Of a stretch of 64,000 nt of DNA, positions 53,175 to 64,000 are shown one piece after another (within the stretch, counting starts at the first letter, position 1; each line of letters begins with the position of its first letter). The stretch covers positions 209,416-273,415 of the forward strand of contig JAJVHX010000011.1 in NCBI GenBank assembly GCA_022072405.1. The letters are read 5' to 3'. The notes below the pieces were generated by a model, which saw only the letters and a program-made list of their open reading frames with translations, searched no databases and was not told where the DNA came from. The DNA comes from Phycisphaerae bacterium (GTDB lineage: Bacteria > Planctomycetota > Phycisphaerae > UBA1845 > CAIVHJ01). A program made the position numbers and the translations under genes.

Positions 53175-54482
53175 TTAATGGGGCGGCAGAGAATCGGTAT
53201 TTGCATCGTAATTCAGTTGTGCCAAAGCCAGTTGCACTGCACTGGGACGAGCCATCAGTCGGCCGACGAACAGCGATACGATGAACATCACCACAGTGCC
53301 GATGACCCCCGCCAGGCTGGTGCTCAGCCAGCCCTGCACACCGGGAACCGAGTAATCCGGCAGCAGCGCCAGCAGCGGGCCTTGGCCGCCCGCAGTGGGT
53401 GGAAGTAAACCACCGAGTTTTGCATCCATAGTCGTTGAACCTCGTTGCCAGCTAACGATGTTCTGGTTACTGGATAAATTCAGGTCGGCAATCTGTTGCA
53501 ATGTTTGGATGACGATACCGTTGATCTGTAGCAACCGATCACCCTCTACCAGCGGAGTCGAATAATTATCGTAACGATGGGCGACGATCACATCGTCAGC
53601 CTCAGAGACCAATCGCACCCCCAGTGGATAGCAGGGCCAGGCGCTGAGCTTGGCGTCATCATATTCCGCTTCTTCCTGAATGAAGCCGCTCTGCATGCCG
53701 ACATATTCCAGACCGTCGGGATAATCCCACAGAGTCGGCAGGAGGGACAAAAAGAAAGAGACCGCCAGTGCGCCACCCAATCCCAGCGCCACGAACGGTC
53801 GTGTGCTATAGAGCGGATTTCCCGTGGGGCGGTAAAGTAACTCCGGACGCGTGCGCAGTATGAAAGCAATCACCGCCGTGGTGATCAGGGCTTCACCCAC
53901 GCCGATGAACAGATGGACACCCACCATGGCGGGCAGGGCTTTATCCAATGACGCCGTGCCCGAAACAGCCAATTGCAGACTTGCAAAAATACTGGCCAGC
54001 ACCACCGCCAGCCACGAAGCAAAAAAGGCAGCGGTCAGAAGCCGTCCCGTACTGGCTGACTGACCGACAATCAGGCGATAAACAAAGTAGGCGAAGCAGG
54101 TGCCGATGAGTCCCATGTTGAAGATGTTGGGTCCGAGCACGGTCAAGCCACCATCACCCAGTAGGGCTTGAAACATTACCACCATGACCATGACGATGGT
54201 GCCCGCCCAGGGTCCGAGCAGAATGGCGCCCATCGTTCCACCCAGCAGATGGCCCGTGGTGCCGGAAGAGATGGGAAAATTGACCATCTGTGCGGCGAAG
54301 ATAAAGGCAGCCATGATGCCCATCATGGAGGCCAATTGAGGCTGTTGTTTGAGCTGCAGCCGGCGCCACGCCCAGGCCACAGCTGCCAGTACGACCAGTC
54401 CAAAAATCAGATTGATCGGCAGGCTGAACATTCCATCGGGGGCATGCATAGCTAATTGATAAACAGTAAATGCCGTTGACAT
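53175..54482 (-). CDS. cbiM: CbiM-type substrate subunit fused to a PDGLE domain with PDZ-like insert
   Basis: A 435-residue membrane protein. Residues about 12-215 are a CbiM/NikM substrate subunit with MHAPDGMFSLP and SSGTTGHLLGGTMGA, which supply the known metal-binding His residues. Residues about 240-410 are a PDGLE domain, split: a helix and YPDGLEYVG come first, and PDYSVPGVQGW followed by a membrane helix comes last. Between them, about 285-356 read as a PDZ-like module (VEGDRLLQINGIVIQTLQQI then NIVSWQRGSTTMDAKLG). The ATG at 54482 has GAGGG before it. In CbiM proteins the Met-His is normally at the mature N-terminus; here eleven residues precede it. It follows transketolase by seven bases. 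Confidence 0.88.
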   Translation of the reverse strand: MSTAFTVYQLAMHAPDGMFSLPINLIFGLVVLAAVAWAWRRLQLKQQPQLASMMGIMAAFIFAAQMVNFPISSGTTGHLLGGTMGAILLGPWAGTIVMVMVVMFQALLGDGGLTVLGPNIFNMGLIGTCFAYFVYRLIVGQSASTGRLLTAAFFASWLAVVLASIFASLQLAVSGTASLDKALPAMVGVHLFIGVGEALITTAVIAFILRTRPELLYRPTGNPLYSTRPFVALGLGGALAVSFFLSLLPTLWDYPDGLEYVGMQSGFIQEEAEYDDAKLSAWPCYPLGVRLVSEADDVIVAHRYDNYSTPLVEGDRLLQINGIVIQTLQQIADLNLSSNQNIVSWQRGSTTMDAKLGGLLPPTAGGQGPLLALLPDYSVPGVQGWLSTSLAGVIGTVVMFIVSLFVGRLMARPSAVQLALAQLNYDANTDSLPPH

Positions 54483-54489
54483 AGTTCCC

Positions 54490-56448
54490 TCATACCTCAT
54501 TTGACCAGGCAATGACTTGTTCAACAATCGCTGCGGCCGACACGCCGTAGGCGTTCATCAATTGTTCCGGAGTGCGGGCACTTTTCGGAATTCGCCGCAC
54601 CTGTATTTGGCGAACGGTAATCGAGCCGGCTGCTGCAGCCGCTTCGGCGATGGCGGTACCGAATCCGCCGCCGTAATTATCTTCCACCGTCAGGATTCGA
54701 CCGCCGCAATTTCGGGCCGATTCCAGGATTGGCGCACTTTGCAGTGGCAGGCTGTAGGCATCGATCACGGTGCAGGAACAGCCGCGCTGGGCCAGTGATT
54801 CAGCGGCACCCATCGTTTCACCGACCAGGTAACCGCTGGCGACGAGGATGACTGCATTCCCCTGTCGGAGTATTTTACTGCCGCCCACCTCAAAGCGTTC
54901 ATCCACGCTATAGATGATGCGAGCATCGGGCCGGTGGGTGCGCAGATAACACATCGCCGGCCAGTTGGCCATCAGTTCAACGCAGCGATAGGTCGCCACG
55001 GCGTCGGCGGGCTGAAAGATGACACAGCTGGGCAGGTGACGGCCATTATCCACCGCGCCGATGCTTTGAAAGAAGGCCAGGTCAGCCAGTGCCATCTGCG
55101 ACGGGCCATCCGAAGCCGGACCCAAACCGCTGTGTGATCCCACCAGCTTGATATTGGCCCGGCTGATGGCGGCCAGTTCGATCTGGTCGGCTGCCCGGGC
55201 CAGAAATTTGGCGAACGAACTGGCGAAAGGGATTTTCCCCGCTGCCGCCAGACCTGCCGCCACAGAGACCATGTTCTGCTCAGCGATCTTGCACTCGATG
55301 AATCGCCGGGGATGAGCTTTCGCCATCATCTCCGCGAAGGTCGAATTGCTCACGTCGCCGTCGAGAACGACAATACGCTCATCCATATCGGCGAGGGCTA
55401 CCAGCGCCGCGCCATACGCCCGTCGGGTCGCCAGTTTTCCTTTCTGCCAGGCGCCACTCAAGCCGACCCGTTCCAGCGCAGCGGTGATCGGAGGCAACTG
55501 AATGGCAGGTGATGCGGATGCAGTGGTGGAGCGAGGAGGAATGGAGATTGGTGAGCGCAATTCCACAGCGAGTGCGGGTGAGCTGCCCAGTTGGCGATGC
55601 TGTTCATCGAGTGAAACGAAGGCTTCTGCCAGGCGAGCAGCCGGAACCGGCTGGCCATGATAATTCCCGCCCAGCAGCGGTTGCACGCCCCAGCCCTTAC
55701 GCGTTCGGGCAACGATGGCCAAGGGGCGATCGGTCTGTTCAAATTCGACGAAGGCTGCATGGATTGCCTGCGGATCGTGGCCATCGATTTCCACCGCCCG
55801 CCAGCCAAATGCCTGCAATTTCTCGATTAATCTGGCGGCATGTTGTTGTGGTGAAACCAGCCCCGCCTGGCCTTCGCCATTAGCATTGAAGATCGCGCAG
55901 AGATTGGTCAGCTTGTGGTCGATAGTGAAATCTGCGGCTTCCCAGATTTGCCCTTCACGGCTTTCGCCATCACCGATGAAGCAATATACCCGCCTTGGGG
56001 AACCATCCTGCAGAGCAGCCCAAGCCACACCCGCTGCCACCGACAAGCCCATTCCCAGTGAACCGGTCGCCGCATCGAAAAAGGGGAATCCTTCGGCTGG
56101 GTTGGGATGTCCATCCAATACGCTCTCAAATTCACGCAAGCCGTTCAAATCGGTTATGCTTAAACGATGGCTATTCGAGGGCGAGGTGCCGACACGTCCT
56201 TGCATGTCGGCATAAACGGCATAAACGATTGGCACAGCATGACCTTCGGAAAGCACCAGCCGGTCTGCCTGCGGATGCCAGGGATTATCCGGGTCAAAGC
56301 GTAAGTGTTCAAAAAAGAGAGTCGTAACCAAATGTGACAATGATAAGGCACTGGAAGGATGACCAGCCCCGGATTGGGTGGTCATCTGGACGGCCAGTTT
56401 CCCAAGTTCGATCGCTTTGGCATGGATGGCCTGAGTGGAATGCTGCAA
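54490..56448 (-). CDS. tkt: transketolase
   Basis: A 652-residue transketolase of the pentose phosphate pathway. Motifs are SGAGHPSSALSLSHL, LSEGHAVPIVYAVYA, the thiamine motif GDGESREGQIWEAADF with NLCAIFNANGEGQ, FIECKIAEQNMVSVAAGLAAAGKIPFASSFAKFL in the pyrimidine domain, and HSGLGPASDGPSQM. Its length and motifs favour the animal-like, single-chain group of about 620 residues over the plant/E. coli group. It is the first gene of a run ending in the metal transporter, an odd pairing that may simply be co-transcription. Confidence 0.93.
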   Translation of the reverse strand: MQHSTQAIHAKAIELGKLAVQMTTQSGAGHPSSALSLSHLVTTLFFEHLRFDPDNPWHPQADRLVLSEGHAVPIVYAVYADMQGRVGTSPSNSHRLSITDLNGLREFESVLDGHPNPAEGFPFFDAATGSLGMGLSVAAGVAWAALQDGSPRRVYCFIGDGESREGQIWEAADFTIDHKLTNLCAIFNANGEGQAGLVSPQQHAARLIEKLQAFGWRAVEIDGHDPQAIHAAFVEFEQTDRPLAIVARTRKGWGVQPLLGGNYHGQPVPAARLAEAFVSLDEQHRQLGSSPALAVELRSPISIPPRSTTASASPAIQLPPITAALERVGLSGAWQKGKLATRRAYGAALVALADMDERIVVLDGDVSNSTFAEMMAKAHPRRFIECKIAEQNMVSVAAGLAAAGKIPFASSFAKFLARAADQIELAAISRANIKLVGSHSGLGPASDGPSQMALADLAFFQSIGAVDNGRHLPSCVIFQPADAVATYRCVELMANWPAMCYLRTHRPDARIIYSVDERFEVGGSKILRQGNAVILVASGYLVGETMGAAESLAQRGCSCTVIDAYSLPLQSAPILESARNCGGRILTVEDNYGGGFGTAIAEAAAAAGSITVRQIQVRRIPKSARTPEQLMNAYGVSAAAIVEQVIAWSNEV

Positions 56449-56744
56449 CGGATAGTCCCTCTATGTGGTTAATGGCCAATTTCTTCAGTTTGCTGCACCA
56501 TATCCTTTCTCTGAAATTCACGCAATGCAATCCTCACCGTGAATTCGATAACGATGCTCGATCCCAGAGCTTTGAAACAGGCTCAAAATAATTCCTACGT
56601 TTTTTCTCTTGATCTAAACCCAAACATAAAGTACTAATTTAGGGCTGAATGTAATTAAGTAGCTGGGAAAATAGCGACTTAATAGCCGGGGCGATGTTGG
56701 CACCCGACTCGTATGGTCGTTGTTTACCTTATGAGGTGTCGGGT
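56449..56744. promoter_or_regulatory. divergent promoter region, tkt and Rrf2 gene
   Basis: The 296-base gap between the reverse tkt operon and the forward Rrf2 gene must hold both promoters. ATTAAGT at 56654-56660 and ACTTAAT at 56677-56683 form a perfect seven-base inverted repeat with a 16-base spacer, which could be the binding site of the adjacent Rrf2 protein. No gene was recognised in the gap. Confidence 0.4.
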
Positions 56745-57152
56745 ATGAGAATTGGAAAAACCAGCGTATATGGGGTGTTTGCGACACTCTATGTTGCACA
56801 ACATGCGAATGGCAAGCCGGTTCAGGGTCGTGACATTGCCGAAGCCTACGGTATTCCGGTCGAATATCTACTGAAAATACTTCAATTACTGGCTCGTGGC
56901 GGAATTTTAAAGAGCGAGCGTGGTCGGGCTGGTGGATTTGTGCTGAATCACACCCCGGATCATATTACGCTCTATGACGTGTTTAACGCGCTGGAGTCCA
57001 TGCCTGATTATAATCAACTGCTGGAAGAATCCATCAACGGTGCTCAGCGAGTGAAAAGTCATCTCCAGGGATTGTTCTCACAACTGGTCAACAATAATCG
57101 TGATATCCTGCGTCAATTATCCATCCGCCAACTCGTCGAAATGGAAAACTGA
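56745..57152 (+). CDS. Rrf2-family transcriptional regulator without cluster cysteines
   Basis: A 135-residue winged-helix regulator. The N-terminus MRIGKTSVYGVFATLYVAQ and the recognition region IAEAYGIPVEYLLKILQLLARGGILKSERGRAGGF are typical of Rrf2 proteins (IscR, NsrR, CymR). IscR and NsrR bind Fe-S clusters through three cysteines near residue 90-105; this protein has no cysteine at all, so it should not sense through a cluster. GAGG eight bases upstream supports the ATG at 56745. It is divergent from tkt/cbiMQO and may regulate that operon. Confidence 0.9.
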   Translation: MRIGKTSVYGVFATLYVAQHANGKPVQGRDIAEAYGIPVEYLLKILQLLARGGILKSERGRAGGFVLNHTPDHITLYDVFNALESMPDYNQLLEESINGAQRVKSHLQGLFSQLVNNNRDILRQLSIRQLVEMEN

Positions 57153-57330
57153 TTCTCCTGCCGTCAGTTGCAATTCTCAGCTTTGGGGTGAGGCAACCAA
57201 GTCACTGGTATTCCGCCCAGATATCGTACGGAATGATTTACTTTCCGAATCAATCCATAATGATTAGACTCTAACTTTCCCCGTGGGTGATTGGCGGCGT
57301 ACAGCCATTGACTCTTTGGAGTATGCTTCT

Positions 57331-58311
57331 GTGCCTCCTGGATCACGAATATTAGGTCTGGACCTCGGCGGTACCAACATCAAGGCGGTACTGGTGGATG
57401 AGCATGGAGACGTGCTGGCCAAACAAAGTTATACGACTGAAGCCCAGCAGGGTCCTCAGCATGTGATCACGCGGATGAGTAAACTATGTGAAGCGATCTG
57501 CCAGACGAATGGAGTGAATGTCGCCAGTCTGGTGGGTATTGGAATCGGTTCACCCGGCCCGCTGGATATCCGCCGGGGTATCATTATCAAATCAGCCAAT
57601 CTTCCCGGCTGGGAAAATATTCCCCTGCGCGATGAAATACAAAGGCGTGTCGGCAGGCCTGCGGTTTTGCTGAATGATGCGACTGCAGCGACGTATGGCG
57701 AAGACTGGGTGGGCGCCGGTCAACGCGCCGAACATCTGGTGCTGCTCACACTGGGTACGGGCGTCGGTGGTGGTATCGTCTGTAATGGCGAAATCGTACA
57801 GGGGTATTATGGTAATGCGGGCGAACTGGGGCACATGATTATCGTGCCTGATGGACGCCATTGTCGCTGTGGCCAGCAGGGGTGTCTGGAATCCTATGCG
57901 GCCAGTTCATATCTCGTTCCGTTAGCGGAAGAAGCAGCCCGTTCCGGTCGGGGAGAAATCCTGGCCACCCTCTTTCGGCAGAACGGCCGTTTGGAGATGG
58001 AAGACATTACGCGGGCGGCGGGAGCCGGAGATCGAGTGGCGCTGGCGTTGTGGGACGAAGCCTGTCGCGCGATTGCTATCGCCATCGTTAATCTGCAACA
58101 TGCGTTTAATCCCAAGATAGTTCTGCTGGGTGGAGGCATCTCGGCGGCGGGAGAAATATTGCTTCAACCCGTTCGTCAACATTTTGAAAAGCGCACCTGG
58201 CGAATGATGAATGATCAGCCGGAGATTCGGCTAGCCAGTCTGGGCAATGATGCCGGGGCGGTCGGCGCGGCCGGCTGGTTTCTGCATCTGCATGAACGCG
58301 GCGTGGTCTGA
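57331..58311 (+). CDS. ROK-family sugar kinase, probable glucokinase
   Basis: A ROK-family kinase of about 326 residues. Motifs are the phosphate loop LGLDLGGTNIKAVLV, GIGSPGPLDI, LNDATAATYGEDWVGAG, LLTLGTGVGGGIV, NAGELGHMII with the catalytic region, and the zinc-binding CRCGQQGCLESYA. The family includes glucokinase and N-acyl hexosamine kinases and also repressors, but no helix-turn-helix domain is present, so this is an enzyme. The frame opens at a GTG at 57283, but the GTG at 57331 has GGAG nine bases upstream and removes 16 unlikely residues. It ends 13 bases from carA, which converges. Confidence 0.9.
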   Translation: MPPGSRILGLDLGGTNIKAVLVDEHGDVLAKQSYTTEAQQGPQHVITRMSKLCEAICQTNGVNVASLVGIGIGSPGPLDIRRGIIIKSANLPGWENIPLRDEIQRRVGRPAVLLNDATAATYGEDWVGAGQRAEHLVLLTLGTGVGGGIVCNGEIVQGYYGNAGELGHMIIVPDGRHCRCGQQGCLESYAASSYLVPLAEEAARSGRGEILATLFRQNGRLEMEDITRAAGAGDRVALALWDEACRAIAIAIVNLQHAFNPKIVLLGGGISAAGEILLQPVRQHFEKRTWRMMNDQPEIRLASLGNDAGAVGAAGWFLHLHERGVV

Positions 58312-58324
58312 TCGGCAACGGTGT

Positions 58325-59452
58325 TCAACTATCCAGGGTCAATTGGCAGTAGGGTTGTCGGTAGGCGATCATGTTCAAAAACTGTTTGAAGAGATAACTG
58401 GCATCATGCGGGCCGGGGGCGGCTTCGGGATGATACTGCACACCGAAGAGCAGATGTTTGCGATGGGCAAATCCTTCCAGACTCTGATCATTGAGATTGA
58501 TATGAGTCGCCACGGCTCCGCAATCCGCGAGTGAGTCGGCGTCGACGGCAAAGCCATGATTCTGACTGGTGATTTCAACCCGGCCGGTGACCAAGTTTTT
58601 CACGGGATGGTTGGCGCCGTGATGACCGAATTTCAGCTTGTAGATTTTTGCACCTAATGCACAACCGAGCAATTGATGGCCAAGACAGATGCCGAATATC
58701 GGTACCCGGCCGATCAGTTGCTGGATGGCGGCAATACTCTGATCCACGGCGGTCGGGTCACCCGGCCCGTTGCCAATCAGAATACCATCCGGTTCCGTAT
58801 GGAGTATTTCCTCAGCGGAGGAGAGGCCGGACATCGCAATGACGCTGCAACCCAGTTCGTTCAACTGCCGCAGAATGTTGTATTTAATGCCGCAATCCAG
58901 AGCGACAATTCGGTAGTGACTGCCGGACAGGTGCGTAGGCCAGTCTCGCTGGGCCTGTCCGGCGACGCGCGAAGCGAGATTCAGGCCACTCATCAAGGGC
59001 AGTTCGCGGGCTTTCTGCAGCAGAATGGCGTCATCCAGTATTTCGGAGGAGAGCACGCCGCGCAACGCCCCATGAACCCGTAACCGCCGGGTGATGGCCC
59101 GGGTATCCACGCCCTGCAGAGCGGTGATTCCATGGTTGGCGAGATAGCGCTCCAGCGGCTGAGTCGCGCGGAAATTGCTGTGCTGCGGAGGCAATTCGCG
59201 GACAATAAAACCGGCCAGATGTAATTTGCTGGATTCTATGTCTTCCGGGTTGATGCCGTAATTGCCCATCAGCGGGTAGGTCATGGTAACGATCTGGCCG
59301 AGATAGGAGGGATCGGTCAGCACTTCCTGATAACCGGTCATCGCGGTGTTGAAGACCACTTCGCCGCAACTGGTTCCGGGCGCGCCGAACAATTGCCCGC
59401 TGAACACGCTGCCATCTTCCAGAGCCAATTTACAGATTACCGGCGAATCCAT
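58325..59452 (-). CDS. carA: carbamoyl-phosphate synthase small subunit
   Basis: A 375-residue glutaminase subunit that delivers ammonia to CarB for pyrimidine and arginine synthesis. The N-terminal domain has GTSCGEVVFNTAMTGYQEVLTDPSY. The class I amidotransferase domain carries the nucleophile in FGICLGHQLLGCALG, the conserved GHHGANHPVKN and SQNHGFAVD, and the catalytic His and Glu in FGVQYHPEAAPGPHDA. It follows carB by two bases and is translated in the same operon. Confidence 0.96.
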   Translation of the reverse strand: MDSPVICKLALEDGSVFSGQLFGAPGTSCGEVVFNTAMTGYQEVLTDPSYLGQIVTMTYPLMGNYGINPEDIESSKLHLAGFIVRELPPQHSNFRATQPLERYLANHGITALQGVDTRAITRRLRVHGALRGVLSSEILDDAILLQKARELPLMSGLNLASRVAGQAQRDWPTHLSGSHYRIVALDCGIKYNILRQLNELGCSVIAMSGLSSAEEILHTEPDGILIGNGPGDPTAVDQSIAAIQQLIGRVPIFGICLGHQLLGCALGAKIYKLKFGHHGANHPVKNLVTGRVEITSQNHGFAVDADSLADCGAVATHINLNDQSLEGFAHRKHLLFGVQYHPEAAPGPHDASYLFKQFLNMIAYRQPYCQLTLDS

Positions 59453-59454
59453 GC

Positions 59455-62848
<3,394 letters not shown>

Positions 62849-62871
<23 letters not shown>

Positions 62872-63295
62872 TGCTCTCCGTCGTCGGTGCGGTGGTCGGG
62901 GTCAGGGCTTCATCCCGGAATTCGCGGGCCCGCCGGGCCAGTTCATTCGGGTCCGCCGGTTCTCGAACGGTCAGTGATTGCGTGGGCACTTCGCGATGAT
63001 CGTGAATTTCGCCCGGCCAGAGCACTTCGGCGATGAAATCAACCGGGAACAGCTGATAAAGCGGGGGATCGAGTCGCACATGCGTGCGGACCGTTTCGTA
63101 GCCGTCCAGCCGATAGATCACGTCATAATCCCCATACCAGAGAAATTCCATGGTGGCGGGGGTACGACCGATCTCCCGATCGTTGACAAACACCCGTGCC
63201 CCCATCGGTTCCGTGGTGAAGCGCGCCGTCCGCCGCACGCAGCCGGGCGCCCCGATACATAATATCATAAGTATGCAGAATAATATACGGTGCAC
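62849..63295 (-). CDS. PEGA-domain lipoprotein
   Basis: A 148-residue lipoprotein with lipobox IGAPGC at about residue 19. The PEGA-like core is [44 protein letters not shown]; the usual P-E-G-A turn reads EPMGA. PEGA domains are small beta-sandwiches of bacterial surface proteins with unclear function. The tail is Thr/Pro/Ala-rich. The 3' end overlaps carB by 23 bases in another frame, and the start lies 12 bases after the phosphoesterase. Confidence 0.85.
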
Positions 63296-63307
63296 GGGAA
63301 ACCCCTT

Positions 63308-63781
63308 TCAGAGGTCCAGGATTTCGGCCCGGAGCAGCTCGGTATCCAACAGGGCGATGGTGCAGCGGTTGTAGACCCAGCCGCAACATTCGCCCGGATT
63401 CAGGAATAGTGTACCGTTTTCGTTGCGATTGACCACCTGGTGGGTGTGGCCGGTGATGATGATGTTCGCCCATTCCAGGTCGGCGGTGCTGCACCAGTCG
63501 ATGAAATGGTGCAGAACGATCCGCCGGCCGGCCAGTTCCAGCCGCCGGGGCCCGTCGGCGATGGCGGGCAGCACCTGTTGCAAGCCGGCCCGTTCGCCGT
63601 CATTATTTCCATAAACCGGATAAATCGGCCCGCGATAGCGCAGCAGCCGCCGCGCCGCAAAGGGGGCGACGATATCCCCGGCATGCAGCACCGCACGGAC
63701 ATCCCGCCGGATGAAAATTTCCATCGCCCGGTCGAGCATCGGGAGGTGGTCATGGGTATCGGCTAGTACTCCAATCAGCAT
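63308..63781 (-). CDS. YfcE/MJ0936-type metallophosphoesterase
   Basis: A 157-residue calcineurin-like phosphodiesterase. All metal motifs are present: GVLADTHDH, VLHAGDIV, YGNNDGE, LHH, IIITGHTHQ and LNPGECCG. Family members hydrolyse phosphodiesters such as bis-p-nitrophenyl phosphate in vitro, and some act on 2',3'-cyclic nucleotides; the native substrate here is unknown. The length is normal for the family. It leads the set of genes reading into PEGA, carB and carA. Confidence 0.92.
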   Translation of the reverse strand: MLIGVLADTHDHLPMLDRAMEIFIRRDVRAVLHAGDIVAPFAARRLLRYRGPIYPVYGNNDGERAGLQQVLPAIADGPRRLELAGRRIVLHHFIDWCSTADLEWANIIITGHTHQVVNRNENGTLFLNPGECCGWVYNRCTIALLDTELLRAEILDL

Positions 63782-63891
63782 GCCGGAATTCTAACCACCC
63801 CGACACCCAATCACCAAGTGGAATTACGATTGTAAAAAGGAAGTAAGGATAGTTGCGCATATATTTAATTATCTGAGGGGTCGGGGAGTTT

Positions 63892-64000
63892 TTAGCCATG
63901 TCCCAAGACCTCGGATTTAATGGCCCAGGTTGATTGACGTTTGCGATAGGCTTGAAGCTGGTGCATCTGAACAGCCAAGCCCATCGCTGCAAAAAGCCAT
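63892..64000 (-). CDS. C-terminal end of a gene running off the window (partial)
   Basis: The reverse strand is open from the right edge to a TAA at 63892-63894, giving 35 residues: a hydrophobic stretch (LFAAMGLAVQMHQLQAY) then a basic region and WAIKSEVLGHG. This looks like the tail of a membrane protein, but it is too short to name. It lies about 110 bases upstream of the phosphoesterase gene on the same strand. It could also be a chance open frame. Confidence 0.4.
   Translation of the reverse strand, partial: WLFAAMGLAVQMHQLQAYRKRQSTWAIKSEVLGHG

Noticed and set aside
56449..56744. Cobalamin, preQ1 or other riboswitch upstream of tkt/cbiMQO
   Set aside because: No B12-box-like or other known aptamer consensus was seen on the reverse strand.
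63750..63992. 80-codon reverse frame at the right edge
   Set aside because: It overlaps the phosphoesterase start and has mixed composition; the other reverse frame ending at 63892 looks more protein-like.

Overview
The window is a 64 kb piece of a bacterial chromosome, densely coded on both strands, with about 48 protein genes, one tRNA gene and no rRNA, CRISPR array, insertion sequence or phage gene that I can recognise. Gene content points to Planctomycetota, perhaps Phycisphaerae. The signs are a MoxR/DUF58/von Willebrand factor A (vWA) cluster with a long Gln/Lys-rich coiled-coil membrane protein, several lipoproteins with NHL, PEGA, FlgI-like or glycosidase-like domains, a giant PQQ-type beta-propeller/TPR protein, menaquinone synthesis by the futalosine route, and a histidine kinase with an ethylene-receptor-type membrane domain. 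The taxonomic call is inference from content only.

Layout. (1) 88-495: rnpA, alone and reverse. (2) 585-13873, forward: coiled-coil membrane protein, NHL lipoprotein, double-vWA membrane protein, MoxR ATPase, a phosphatase/cytochrome-like lipoprotein, a GT39-like glycosyltransferase with TPRs, a DUF58 protein and a BatA-like vWA membrane protein. (3) 13979-19892, forward, and 19872-23327, reverse: a branched-chain amino acid catabolic block. It has methylcrotonyl-CoA carboxylase (beta subunit plus an alpha subunit split into two ORFs), an enoyl-CoA hydratase, HMG-CoA lyase and a biotin ligase; facing it are a fused 2-oxoacid dehydrogenase E1 and a glutaryl-CoA-dehydrogenase-like enzyme. (4) tRNA-Arg(ACG), then a two-component pair whose kinase carries an ETR1-like domain. 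(5) 26073-44775, all reverse: smc, FlgI-like lipoprotein, PQQ/TPR protein, mtnP, cysteine desulfurase, glycosidase-like lipoprotein, mutY, a tiny zinc-ribbon membrane protein, metG and a small lipoprotein. (6) 44883-46879, forward: mqnA-mqnC. (7) 47251-51610: a degenerate HD-like protein, a TrkA-N protein, a DinB-like protein, folC and a STAS protein, separated by two large non-coding gaps. (8) 51618-56448, reverse: transketolase, then an energy-coupling-factor type Ni/Co transporter (cbiM-cbiQ-cbiO). (9) 56745-58311, forward: an Rrf2 regulator and a ROK kinase. (10) 58325-63781, reverse: a YfcE-like phosphoesterase, a PEGA lipoprotein, carB and carA, with the tail of one more gene at the right edge.

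How the genes fit together. Block 3 supplies most of leucine breakdown after transamination: E1 decarboxylation, carboxylation of 3-methylcrotonyl-CoA, hydration and cleavage to acetoacetate and acetyl-CoA. No E2/E3 and no typical isovaleryl-CoA dehydrogenase is present here. Block 2 resembles the MoxR/Bat modules whose chaperone-like ATPase acts with vWA partners at the membrane. The least ordinary observations are a CX5R phosphatase domain joined to a C-terminal CxxCH helical domain, a PDZ-like insert in the periplasmic loop of a CbiM-PDGLE protein, the split carboxylase alpha subunit, an ETR1-type sensor with the known copper and essential residues conserved at identical spacing, and two in-phase degenerate heptanucleotide repeat blocks upstream of moxR.
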